From Actinomadura mexicana (GTDB taxonomy: Bacteria; Actinomycetota; Actinomycetes; Streptosporangiales; Streptosporangiaceae): a stretch of DNA of 64,000 nt. Numbering within the stretch: position 1 is the stretch's first letter; each line of letters opens with the position of its first letter. Positions 8,040 through 15,012 of the stretch are shown here, piece by piece. The stretch spans positions 186,001-250,000 of the forward strand of contig NZ_FZNP01000006.1 of the NCBI RefSeq assembly GCF_900188105.1. The letters run 5' to 3'. Below the pieces are notes generated by a model. That model was given only the letters and a program-made list of their open reading frames with translations, did no database searches and had not been told where the DNA came from. A program made the translations under genes and the position numbers.

Positions 8040-8987
8040 TCAGCCGGAGGTGATCTCGCGGGCGCGGGCCACGTCCCGGTGCATCTCCTCGATCAGCGCG
8101 TCGATGGAGTCGAACTTCACCGTGTCGCGGATGCGGGCGGTGAAGTCGACGGCCATGTGCTCGCCGTAGAGGTCGAGGTCGTCGCGGTCCAAAGCGTAGG
8201 CCTCGACGGTCCGCTCCCCCGCGCCCTCGAAGGTCGGGTTGGTCCCGATGGAGATCGCCGCCGGCCAGCGGAACGCGGGGTAGCGGTCGGAGTCGCAGAC
8301 CAGCCAGCCGCCGTAGACCCCGTCCGCCGGGATCTCCGTGTGCGGCAGCGTCTCCAGGTTGGCGGTGGGGAACCCGAGCGCGCGGCCCCGCTGGTGGCCG
8401 CGCACGACGACGCCCTCGACGCGGTGCGGGCGGCCGAGCGCGTGCGCGGCGGCCTCGACGTCGCCCGCGTCCAGGCGTCCCCTGATGTAGGTGGACGAGA
8501 TCGTGTCGCCGTCGGCGACCAGCGGCATGCCCTCGGCCGTGAAGTCGTACTTCTCGCCGAGCTCCCGCAGCAGCGCCACGTCCCCCTTGGCCCTGTGCCC
8601 GAACCGGAAGTCCTCACCGACGATCACGTGGGCGGCGTGCAGCCGGTCGACCAGCACCGACTGGACGAACTCGTCCGGCGGCACCTTCGACAGCTCCAGC
8701 GTGAAGGGCACGACCACGACGGCGTCGGTGCCGAGGCCCTCCAGCAACTCGACGCGGCGCCTGGTCGTGGCGAGCAGCGGCGGATGCGTACCGGGCCGGA
8801 CGACCTCGTCCGGATGCGGGTCGAACGTGATGACCACCGAGCGCAGCCCGCGGCGGCGCGCCTCCTCGGCGGCGGCCCCCACGATCCGCTGGTGGCCGCG
8901 GTGCACGCCGTCGAACACCCCGATGGTGATCACCGAACGGCCCCAGTCTGCGGGAACCTCGTCGAGGCCATTCCAGCGCCGCACCAT
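8040..8987 (-). CDS. ribF: bifunctional riboflavin kinase / FAD synthetase
   Basis: RibF phosphorylates riboflavin to FMN and adenylates FMN to FAD. The 315-residue protein has the N-terminal nucleotidyltransferase domain (GVFDGVHRGHQRI at about residue 27, a HxGH-type nucleotide motif; later ISSTYIRGRL) and the C-terminal kinase domain from about residue 185 (GHQRGRALGFPTANL). The ATG at 8987 follows GGGAGAGC. It is located between rpsO and the hemolysin III gene; in many actinomycetes it follows truB directly. No FMN riboswitch was seen upstream. Confidence 0.96.
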   Translation of the reverse strand: MVRRWNGLDEVPADWGRSVITIGVFDGVHRGHQRIVGAAAEEARRRGLRSVVITFDPHPDEVVRPGTHPPLLATTRRRVELLEGLGTDAVVVVPFTLELSKVPPDEFVQSVLVDRLHAAHVIVGEDFRFGHRAKGDVALLRELGEKYDFTAEGMPLVADGDTISSTYIRGRLDAGDVEAAAHALGRPHRVEGVVVRGHQRGRALGFPTANLETLPHTEIPADGVYGGWLVCDSDRYPAFRWPAAISIGTNPTFEGAGERTVEAYALDRDDLDLYGEHMAVDFTARIRDTVKFDSIDALIEEMHRDVARAREITSG

Positions 8988-9119
8988 GCTCTCCCTGCGT
9001 AGGACGTTCCCGTCAGGTACTTCTTGCCGTCCTCAAGAGTGCCATGCGGGTGCCGGGTTGGTCGCACCCAGGGGGCATGGTGTGCGCACACGCCCCCCGG
9101 CGCGGGCCGGCGGACGGTC

Positions 9120-9788
9120 TCAGCCGGACTGGTACACGATCAGGGACACCGCGATGTACTGCAGGATGTAGGCCGCCAGCGTGCAGGCGTGGAACACCTC
9201 GTGGAACCCGAACCAGCTCGGGAACGGGTCGGGTCGGCGCAGCCCGTACACCACTCCCCCGACGCTGTAGCAGATCCCGCCGCTCGCGACCAGGAGGCAG
9301 GCGGCCAGGCCCGCCCCGGACAGGAACTGCGGCAGGAACAGCACCGCCACCCAGCCCAGCACGATGTAGAGGGTGACGTAGAGGGTGCGGGGAGCGCCGA
9401 TCCAGGTCGTCCGGAAGACGACCCCGGCGACGGCCCCGGTCCACACGATGGCGAGGACGGCCACGCGCACGCCGCCGTCCAGCGCCAGCACCGCGAACGG
9501 CGTGTACGTCCCGGCGATGATCAGATAGATGTTGGCGTGGTCGAAGCGCCGCAGCACCTCGATCAGCCGGTGCGACTGCTGCCGGTGGTACGTCCCCGAG
9601 ATCCCGAACAGCATCCCCGAGGTCGCCACGTACACCGCCGACGCCAGCCGCGCCTGCGGGCTCGGGCCGAGCGCCACCAGCACGAGCCCCGCGACGAGCA
9701 CCGCGGGGAACGCGCCGAGGTGCAGCCAGCCGCGCAGCCGCGGCCGGGTGGGGGATGCCACCGGGGCATCGTCGTTCACCGTGGTCAC
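9120..9788 (-). CDS. hemolysin III / PAQR-family seven-helix membrane protein
   Basis: A 222-residue integral membrane protein with seven hydrophobic segments and the family motifs GTYHRQQSHR (His/Arg near helix 2), FDHANIYLIIAGTYTPF and, near the end, FHEVFHACTLAAYILQYIAV. Conserved Ser/His/Asp residues of this family coordinate zinc in the related adiponectin receptors; real hemolysis by bacterial members is doubtful. I prefer GTG 9788, 5-6 bases after GAGGAG, over GTG 9794, which abuts that site. It sits between truB and ribF and has its own operator-like repeats. Confidence 0.9.
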   Translation of the reverse strand: MTTVNDDAPVASPTRPRLRGWLHLGAFPAVLVAGLVLVALGPSPQARLASAVYVATSGMLFGISGTYHRQQSHRLIEVLRRFDHANIYLIIAGTYTPFAVLALDGGVRVAVLAIVWTGAVAGVVFRTTWIGAPRTLYVTLYIVLGWVAVLFLPQFLSGAGLAACLLVASGGICYSVGGVVYGLRRPDPFPSWFGFHEVFHACTLAAYILQYIAVSLIVYQSG

Positions 9789-9803
9789 GGACACCTCCTC
9801 ACG

Positions 9804-9838
9804 AACCTACGCCTACGTAGGTTACGCGACCGTAGGTT
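9804..9838 (-). promoter_or_regulatory. operator-like repeats upstream of the hemolysin III gene
   Basis: AACCTAC (9804-9810) pairs with GTAGGTT at 9817-9823 as an inverted repeat with a 6-base centre. A further GTAGGTT lies at 9832-9838. The core CCTACGTAGG at 9812-9821 is itself a perfect palindrome. This pattern is typical of TetR-family binding sites and lies directly in front of the start codon, where a bound protein would block initiation. No regulator gene is adjacent. Confidence 0.6.
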
Positions 9839-9898
9839 GACGGCGCATCCGTTTCGTCCCGTGATACTCGCCACGGACCGCACCGCGCGCGCCCCCGG

Positions 9899-10768
9899 TC
9901 AGGAGACGAACACCGCGAGGGACTTGGCGACCGGGCCCCGCTCCTCGACGAGCGCGAGCAGCGTCCCGTCCGGCGCGAAGACGCCCACCGGCCCGGGCCC
10001 GAGACCGACCGCCGGGAGCCGCCCGCCGTGCGCGACCTTGCGGGCGTCGTCCTCGGACACGTCACGGCGGGGGAACACCGCCGCGACGGCCTCGGCCATC
10101 GGCAGGATCTCCAGCTTCTCGCCGAGCCGGTCGAGCGTGCGCGCCACCGACAGGTCGTAGGGTCCGACGCGGGTGCGGCGCAGCGCGGTCAGATGGCCGC
10201 CGCAGCCGAGCGAGGCGCCGAGGTCGCGGGCCAGCGCCCGGATGTAGGTCCCCGACGAGCAGGACACCGAGGCGTCCACGTCGATCAGGGCGCCGTGCCG
10301 CCGGACGTCCAGGACGGCGAACTCCTCCACGGTCACCGGGCGGGCGGCGAGCTCCACCTCCTCGCCCTTGCGGGCCATCTTGTAGGCACGCTCCCCGTTC
10401 ACCTTGATCGCACTGACCTGTGGCGGGACCTGCTGGATCGTCCCGGTCAGCTCCGCGACGCCGGCCCGCAGCGCCTCCTCGGTGACGGCCTCGGCGGACG
10501 CGGTCGCGATGGTCTCGCCCTCCGCGTCGTCGGTGTTGGTCGACTCGCCCAGGCGGATCGTGGCGTCGTAGCCCTTGCGGGTCAGCGCGAGATGCCCGAG
10601 CAGCCGGGTGGCCTTGCCGATCCCGAGGACGAGCACGCCGGTCGCCATCGGGTCCAGCGTGCCCGCGTGCCCGACCCGCCGGGTCTGCGCCAGTCGCCGC
10701 ATCTTGCCCACGACGTCGTGCGACGTCCAGCCGGCGGGCTTGTCCACGATGACGAGTCCCGAATCCAT
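9899..10768 (-). CDS. truB: tRNA pseudouridine(55) synthase
   Basis: TruB makes pseudouridine at position 55 in the T-loop of tRNAs. The 289-residue protein starts MDSGLVIVDKPAGWTSHDVV and carries the catalytic loop RVGHAGTLDPMATGVL with nucleophile Asp38. YKMARKGEEVE and the C-terminal SSGTYIRALARDLG are further signatures. It belongs to the infB-rbfA-truB cluster, but here 1.8 kb holding two opposite-strand genes separates it from the DHH gene. Confidence 0.96.
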   Translation of the reverse strand: MDSGLVIVDKPAGWTSHDVVGKMRRLAQTRRVGHAGTLDPMATGVLVLGIGKATRLLGHLALTRKGYDATIRLGESTNTDDAEGETIATASAEAVTEEALRAGVAELTGTIQQVPPQVSAIKVNGERAYKMARKGEEVELAARPVTVEEFAVLDVRRHGALIDVDASVSCSSGTYIRALARDLGASLGCGGHLTALRRTRVGPYDLSVARTLDRLGEKLEILPMAEAVAAVFPRRDVSEDDARKVAHGGRLPAVGLGPGPVGVFAPDGTLLALVEERGPVAKSLAVFVS

Positions 10769-10962
10769 GCTCTAGCTTCACCTCGAAGACGGCGGGCGGA
10801 CGGAGGACGGCGATTCTAGCCGCCCCTTCGCCCCCGCAGGTTCTCCGCACAGCCCGGCGCCACGCGGCGAGGAGCCCGCTCTGTGCCCTTTTCCCTTGTG
10901 AAGCACGCCTCGCCGCGGTCTACTGCGGCTCCGAGCCGTACGTCACCCGGCGAGGTCAGATC

Positions 10963-11892
10963 ATGAGCACAGGGCCGGCCGAGCACAGCGTCTTCCATGC
11001 TCCGGGCGCTCCGGTTCGGGTCCATGGGCGGATGGAACCGGAGAGCATCGGCTCCCTCCTGCACGAGTCCGTGCACGAGCCGTCGCTGACGCTGTGCTCG
11101 CTCGACGCCTTCGCCCGGTACGCCGGGCCCGTGGGAGCCGCCGCCCTCGACGCCCTCCTCACCCTCGGCGCCCTGGACGAGATCATCGATTCGGTCCGGG
11201 CCGACCGCGGGCTGGTCATCCGGATCACCGTCGCCGCCCTGTGGCTCGACCGGGGCCAGGTTCCCGGGGCCCGGCCCGACTGGCACATCGACCGGGCCGG
11301 CGCCATCACCGGGGCGGGTGCGCGGGAACGCTACGACACCTCCGACCTCACGCGCCGGCGCAGCTTCGCGCTGGTCAGCCTGTTCAGCCCGGAGGAGCCG
11401 GCCCCGCCCGGAGCGCCGGACGCGAGCACCGAGTTCGCCGTGGCACCTGGCGGCCTCCCGCTTCCGGGCGGATGGGCCCGGAGCCGGGACGTGGCCGAAC
11501 ACATCCGGACATGGCTGTCGGCCGGCCGGTCCTGCGCTCCCTGCGGCGATGGGCGCGCCGTCTCCTTCGGAGCCCGGGCGGTGCACCGGCCCGGCGCGGC
11601 TCCCGTGCCGGGCTGGCGCATCCTGGTACGGGCCGGTGCCTACCAGTCGGATCCTCCGATGTCGCCATACGAAGAGCGCATACCCGCGTGCAACCCGTTC
11701 TGCCGGAGGACGGGTCCCGGCTTCTGGCTGAGGCCGGTCGGCACCAGGGAGAGGGCGACGCCGATGCGAAGCTGGTCCGTTCGCGCGGGCGACGACGCGG
11801 CGGTCGAAGAACTGTTCGCCAGGCGCTCGCTCCGCCCGGCACCGGCACCGGCCACCGCTGCGATCACCCGGATCCGCGATGCGTGCGCGTAG
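10963..11892 (+). CDS. hypothetical protein with possible HxD...H metal site (2OG-oxygenase-like?)
   Basis: I do not recognise this 309-residue protein as a named family. It has no signal peptide or membrane segment. Three features resemble a jelly-roll Fe(II)/2-oxoglutarate oxygenase: His108-Ile-Asp110 (RPDWHIDRAG), His208 (GARAVHRPG), and Arg219 eleven residues later (PGWRILVRAG), the spacing of a 2OG-binding Arg. Four Cys (191, 194, 243, 247) could hold a metal. The start ATG follows GAGGTC. Its last 14 bases overlap the downstream membrane-protein gene. The pair is inserted, in the opposite direction, between truB and the DHH gene of a conserved cluster. The motifs are seen; enzyme class is a guess. 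Confidence 0.6.
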   Translation: MSTGPAEHSVFHAPGAPVRVHGRMEPESIGSLLHESVHEPSLTLCSLDAFARYAGPVGAAALDALLTLGALDEIIDSVRADRGLVIRITVAALWLDRGQVPGARPDWHIDRAGAITGAGARERYDTSDLTRRRSFALVSLFSPEEPAPPGAPDASTEFAVAPGGLPLPGGWARSRDVAEHIRTWLSAGRSCAPCGDGRAVSFGARAVHRPGAAPVPGWRILVRAGAYQSDPPMSPYEERIPACNPFCRRTGPGFWLRPVGTRERATPMRSWSVRAGDDAAVEELFARRSLRPAPAPATAAITRIRDACA

Positions 11893-12502
11893 GAGGCGCG
11901 GCGAGGAACACGCCACCGCGTTCCTCCTGGAGGAACTCCACAACGCCGAGGCGGAGTTCCGCAGGCTCCGGGCCGAGGGCCACGCCCGGATGACCGGCTT
12001 CCTGACCCTGGTGGGCGCCACCCTCGGTCTCGTCGCGGCGCTCAGCGGCGCCAAGGGGCTCGGCTCCGACGCCCTGCTCCGGGTGGTGCTCGCCGCCGCG
12101 CTGTTCATCGCGGTCGTCGGCACCAACGCCTACATCGGCCTGGTCGTCCGGGACATCGGCACCGACGCCTGCGCACGCGCCGCCGCGCGGATCCGGCGCT
12201 ACTTCGTGACCGAGTACCCCCACCTCGCCCCGCATGTGAGCTGGCGTCACACCGACGCCCCCTCGACCTGGATGACGCGGCCGCGCAGCGTCAACCGGCG
12301 CCAGATCGGCTTGATCACCGCGGCGGCGTACGGTGGAGCCGCCGCGGCGGCGGTCCGCACGGCCTTCCAGCCGGACGGCGCCGTCACGGCGGGGGTGGGC
12401 CTGGCCACGGCCGCCGTGGCCTGGCCGCTGCTGCTCCGGTGGGCGCGGCGCCGCATGAAGGACGTGGCCGACCGGGCCCGTCGGGAACAGCGGTTCGACT
12501 GA
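11879..12502 (+). CDS. hypothetical membrane protein with four helices
   Basis: A 207-residue protein, not assigned to a family. Residues 1-40 form a charged, probably helical segment (FLLEELHNAEAEFRRLRAEGH). Two hydrophobic helices follow (TGFLTLVGATLGLVAAL and LLRVVLAAALFIAVVGT), then a soluble stretch with YFVTEYPHLAPHVSWR, and two more hydrophobic segments near the C-terminus. The 2+2 helix layout with a helical N-terminus recalls small membrane effector or sensor proteins, but no motif proves that. It overlaps the preceding gene by 14 bases, so the two are co-translated. The alternative is a simple transport or anchoring partner. Confidence 0.6.
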   Translation: MRARRRRGEEHATAFLLEELHNAEAEFRRLRAEGHARMTGFLTLVGATLGLVAALSGAKGLGSDALLRVVLAAALFIAVVGTNAYIGLVVRDIGTDACARAAARIRRYFVTEYPHLAPHVSWRHTDAPSTWMTRPRSVNRRQIGLITAAAYGGAAAAAVRTAFQPDGAVTAGVGLATAAVAWPLLLRWARRRMKDVADRARREQRFD

Positions 12503-12530
12503 CCACGTCCCGGAACCCGCCCGGTCAGGG

Positions 12531-12609
12531 GGCAGTGATCAGGGGGCAGTGGTCAGCGGGCAGTGGTCAGGGGGCAGTGGTCAGCGGGCAGTGGTCAGGG
12601 GGCAGGGGG
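12531..12609. repeat. 14-nt tandem repeat, five copies plus a partial
   Basis: Units GGCAGTGRTCAGSG run at 12531, 12545, 12559, 12573 and 12587, with a partial copy from 12601. The ending alternates AGGG / AGCG, so a 28-nt higher-order unit is visible. It lies between the convergent 3' ends of the membrane-protein gene and the DHH gene; the DHH stop codon (12595-12597) and its last codons (LLPPAP) are inside the array. Copy number is likely variable. Confidence 0.9.
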
Positions 12610-13878
12610 CAGCAGGGCGCGCAGGCGGTCGAGCGCCTCGTCGACCGGCCCTCCCCAGACGAAGCCCGCCATCTCGCGGTGACCGCCGCCGTCGAGCGCC
12701 GCGCACACCCGGCTCAGGTCGATGTGGCCCTTGGACCGGGCTGAGAAGTACCAGCGGCCGTCGTCGAGCTCCTTGCACACGACGGCGACCTCCGCCTCAT
12801 CGGTCCGGCGCAGCTGGTCGATGATGCCTTCGAGCTGCTCGTAAGGCAGGCCGCGCCGGTCCTCACGGGCGATCGCCGTCCAGACCAGGCCGCGGCCGCC
12901 GGCGGCGTCGCGCTCCAGCCGGGCCCGTGCCAGCGCGCCCGCGAGGACCCGCAGGTAGTCGAACGGGGCCCGGTCCCACAGCTCCCGGCTGACCGTCTCC
13001 GGCCGGACGCCCGCCGTCAGCAGCCGCCCGGCCAGGTCGTGGACCTCGGGAGTGGTGGAGGGGTACTTGAACGAGCCGGTGTCGCTGGCGAGCCCCGCGT
13101 ACAGGCCCTGGGCGATGTCGCGGTCGAGCGGCACACCGAGCCTGCGGATCAACTCCTCGACCAGCACCGCCGTGGCGGCGGCGTCCGGGTCGACCAGCCG
13201 CACTCCGCCGAACCCGGTGTTGGACGCGTGGTGGTCGATGACGATCAGGGCGCCGGCCCGGTCCGCGGCTCCCGCGAGCGAGCCGAGGCGCGCCCGGCCC
13301 GCCGCGTCCAGCGAGATCATCAGCTTGGGGGCGCGCGGCATCCGGGCCGGCTCGACCAGCATCTCCTGGCCCGGGAGGAACCGCAGGATCGCCGGGACGG
13401 CGAACGGCTCCCCGAACGAGGCCAGGCAGCGCTTGCCGCACGTGCGCAGCGCCTGCGCGAGCGCCAGCATCGAGCCGAGCGCATCGCCGTCGGGGACCAC
13501 GTGGCAGGCGAGGCAGATCTCGCCGGCCTCGCGGATCAGCTCGACCGCGCGGTCCCAGTCGAGCTCGGCGGGCGCCCCGCCGGGCCCGGACGGCAGCCCG
13601 GGCCGGGACGGCAGCCCGGGCCGGGACGGCAGCCCGGGCCGGGACGGCAGCCCGGGCCGGGACGGTGTGCCGAGTTCGGACGGCACGCCCGCCTCGGACG
13701 GACCGCCGGGCTGGGACTCGGGCGGCACGCCGGACGCGGCCATCGCACCGGGCTCGGCATGCCCGTCGGACCTGGGCGGCCTGCCGGGCCCGGAGAGCGC
13801 GACCTGTCCGGACAGTACGCACGGCGCGGAGGGCGCGCCCGGCTCGGCGCGGGCCGTGGTCTCGGCCGGGCCGTTCAC
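12595..13878 (-). CDS. DHH-family phosphoesterase (NrnA-like) with repeat-rich N-terminal extension
   Basis: A 427-residue protein. The catalytic part shows the DHH motifs: PDGDALGS near residue 129, IDHHASN near 213, and a C-terminal DHHA1 domain ending with a glycine-rich stretch (GGGHREMAGFVWGG). NrnA-type enzymes degrade nano-RNA and dephosphorylate pAp, and usually measure about 320 residues. The extra ~100 N-terminal residues are Pro/Gly/Ser/Arg-rich with repeats of RPGLPS. The GTG start overlaps the rbfA stop as GTGA, which supports the long form through translational coupling. It belongs to the rbfA-truB cluster. Confidence 0.88.
   Translation of the reverse strand: MNGPAETTARAEPGAPSAPCVLSGQVALSGPGRPPRSDGHAEPGAMAASGVPPESQPGGPSEAGVPSELGTPSRPGLPSRPGLPSRPGLPSRPGLPSGPGGAPAELDWDRAVELIREAGEICLACHVVPDGDALGSMLALAQALRTCGKRCLASFGEPFAVPAILRFLPGQEMLVEPARMPRAPKLMISLDAAGRARLGSLAGAADRAGALIVIDHHASNTGFGGVRLVDPDAAATAVLVEELIRRLGVPLDRDIAQGLYAGLASDTGSFKYPSTTPEVHDLAGRLLTAGVRPETVSRELWDRAPFDYLRVLAGALARARLERDAAGGRGLVWTAIAREDRRGLPYEQLEGIIDQLRRTDEAEVAVVCKELDDGRWYFSARSKGHIDLSRVCAALDGGGHREMAGFVWGGPVDEALDRLRALLPPAP
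13588..13665. repeat. 18-nt in-frame tandem repeat inside the DHH gene
   Basis: Four perfect copies of GGACGGCAGCCCGGGCCG start at 13588, 13606, 13624 and 13642, followed by a 6-base partial copy. Each encodes six residues, giving RPGLPS repeats in the protein. Because 18 is a multiple of three, gain or loss of copies keeps the frame. Confidence 0.92.
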
Positions 13879-14408
13879 GATGACGGGCGTCCGGGACGGC
13901 CGTCCTCACCGTCCCCCGCGGCGCCGCGCCCGTCGAAGCCGGGCTCGTCCTCGTCGTCCTCGTCGAGGTCGTCGTCCTCGTCCTCGGCGGAGCCGGGCTC
14001 GCGGTAGGGGTTGGCGTCCCCCGCGGGGGAGGCGCCCTGCGCGGCCCGCGCGACCTCGGCGTCCCTGGCGCGGGCCTGGGCCAGCAGGTCGTCGATGTGC
14101 GCCGCGTTCTCCATCAGGGAGTCCATCACGAAGGTGATGCTGGGCGTGTGGCGGACGCCCGTCTTCCTGCCCACCTCCGACCGGATCACGCCCTTGGCGC
14201 TCTCCAGCGCGGCGGCCGTCTCGGCGCGCTCGCCGTCCGACCCGTACACCGTGTAGTACACGGTCGCGTCGCGCAGGTCATTGGTGATGCGGGTGTCCGT
14301 CACGGTCACGAAGCCGAGCCGCGGATCCTTGATCCGCCTCTCCAGCATCTCGGCGACGATCTGCTGGATGCGGTCGGCGAGCTTGCGCGCCCGAGCTGCG
14401 TCCACCAT
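13875..14408 (-). CDS. rbfA: ribosome-binding factor A
   Basis: RbfA assists late 30S maturation and binds near the 16S 5' helix. The 177-residue protein has the KH-like core in its first 115 residues (RIQQIVAEMLERRIKDPRLGFVTVTD, GVRHTPSITFVMD) and then a long acidic tail (EDEDDDLDEDDEDEPG). The core is the usual length; the tail is common in actinobacteria. The ATG at 14408 follows GGGAGTG. The stop overlaps the DHH start. Confidence 0.95.
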   Translation of the reverse strand: MVDAARARKLADRIQQIVAEMLERRIKDPRLGFVTVTDTRITNDLRDATVYYTVYGSDGERAETAAALESAKGVIRSEVGRKTGVRHTPSITFVMDSLMENAAHIDDLLAQARARDAEVARAAQGASPAGDANPYREPGSAEDEDDDLDEDDEDEPGFDGRGAAGDGEDGRPGRPSS

Positions 14409-14486
14409 GATCGCACTCCCTTTCTATGGTCTGAGCGGGAAGGTCGGTTCCCGCTCCTTCATTGTGGGGCGGCGCCCGCGCGCCCG

Positions 14487-14783
14487 TCAGTCCTCGCCGC
14501 TGTACAGGCGCTGCCGGGCGGACAGCAGTTCGATCTCCGGCCGTCCGGCCACGAGCCGCTCGCACTGGTCGAGGACCTCGGTGCAGTTGGCCGCCGTGCC
14601 CGACACCACCGCCACTCCGATCTCCGCCCTGCGGTGGAGGTCGTTGTCGCCGGTCTCGGCGACGGCCACCGCCGGGAAGCGCTTCTGCACCTCGGCGATG
14701 ACGGGACGCAGGACGGACCGCTTCTGCTTCAGCGAGCGGACGTCCCCGAGCAGCAGGTCGAGCGTCAGCGCACCCACGTACAC
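14487..14783 (-). CDS. DUF503 family protein
   Basis: A small protein of about 98 residues starting at VYVGALTLDLLLGDVRSLKQKRSVLRPV, the constant beginning of the DUF503 family, which is found between infB and rbfA in many bacteria. Its function is unknown to me; the position suggests a role linked to ribosome assembly. The GTG at 14783 matches family length; GTG 14795 and a longer ATG-started version (14876) are possible but add residues not typical of the family. Confidence 0.85.
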   Translation of the reverse strand: MYVGALTLDLLLGDVRSLKQKRSVLRPVIAEVQKRFPAVAVAETGDNDLHRRAEIGVAVVSGTAANCTEVLDQCERLVAGRPEIELLSARQRLYSGED

Positions 14784-14970
14784 CTGGTCGATCACCCCGG
14801 AGTCATCAGAGAGGGAACGACGGAGGTCATCCGCCGCGTTCCCAGCCTTTCCGGCGGACCGGAATGAGCTGGACATGACAGACGCCAGGCTAGAAGATCC
14901 GCCTGGCGCTTGGTCACTGAATTAACGATCACGTTGCCGGCATGCCCGGACGGGCCGCCGGGCCGGCCGC

Positions 14971-14998
14971 CCGCGCGGCCCCTCGCGGGGCCGCGCGG
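14971..14998 (-). terminator. GC-rich hairpin after infB
   Basis: A 12-bp perfect stem (CCGCGCGGCCCC 14971-14982 with 14987-14998) and a TCGC tetraloop lie 15 bases after the infB stop. No U-run follows on the minus strand, so it may slow the polymerase or protect the infB mRNA end rather than terminate fully. Confidence 0.5.
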
Positions 14999-15012
14999 AC
15001 CTGCCGTCCGCC

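Noticed and set aside
8040..8987. FMN riboswitch before ribF
   Set aside because: The leader between ribF and the hemolysin III gene is short and shows none of the conserved RFN stems.
12531..12609. Possible CRISPR array
   Set aside because: The units are contiguous 14-mers without spacers and no cas genes are present.
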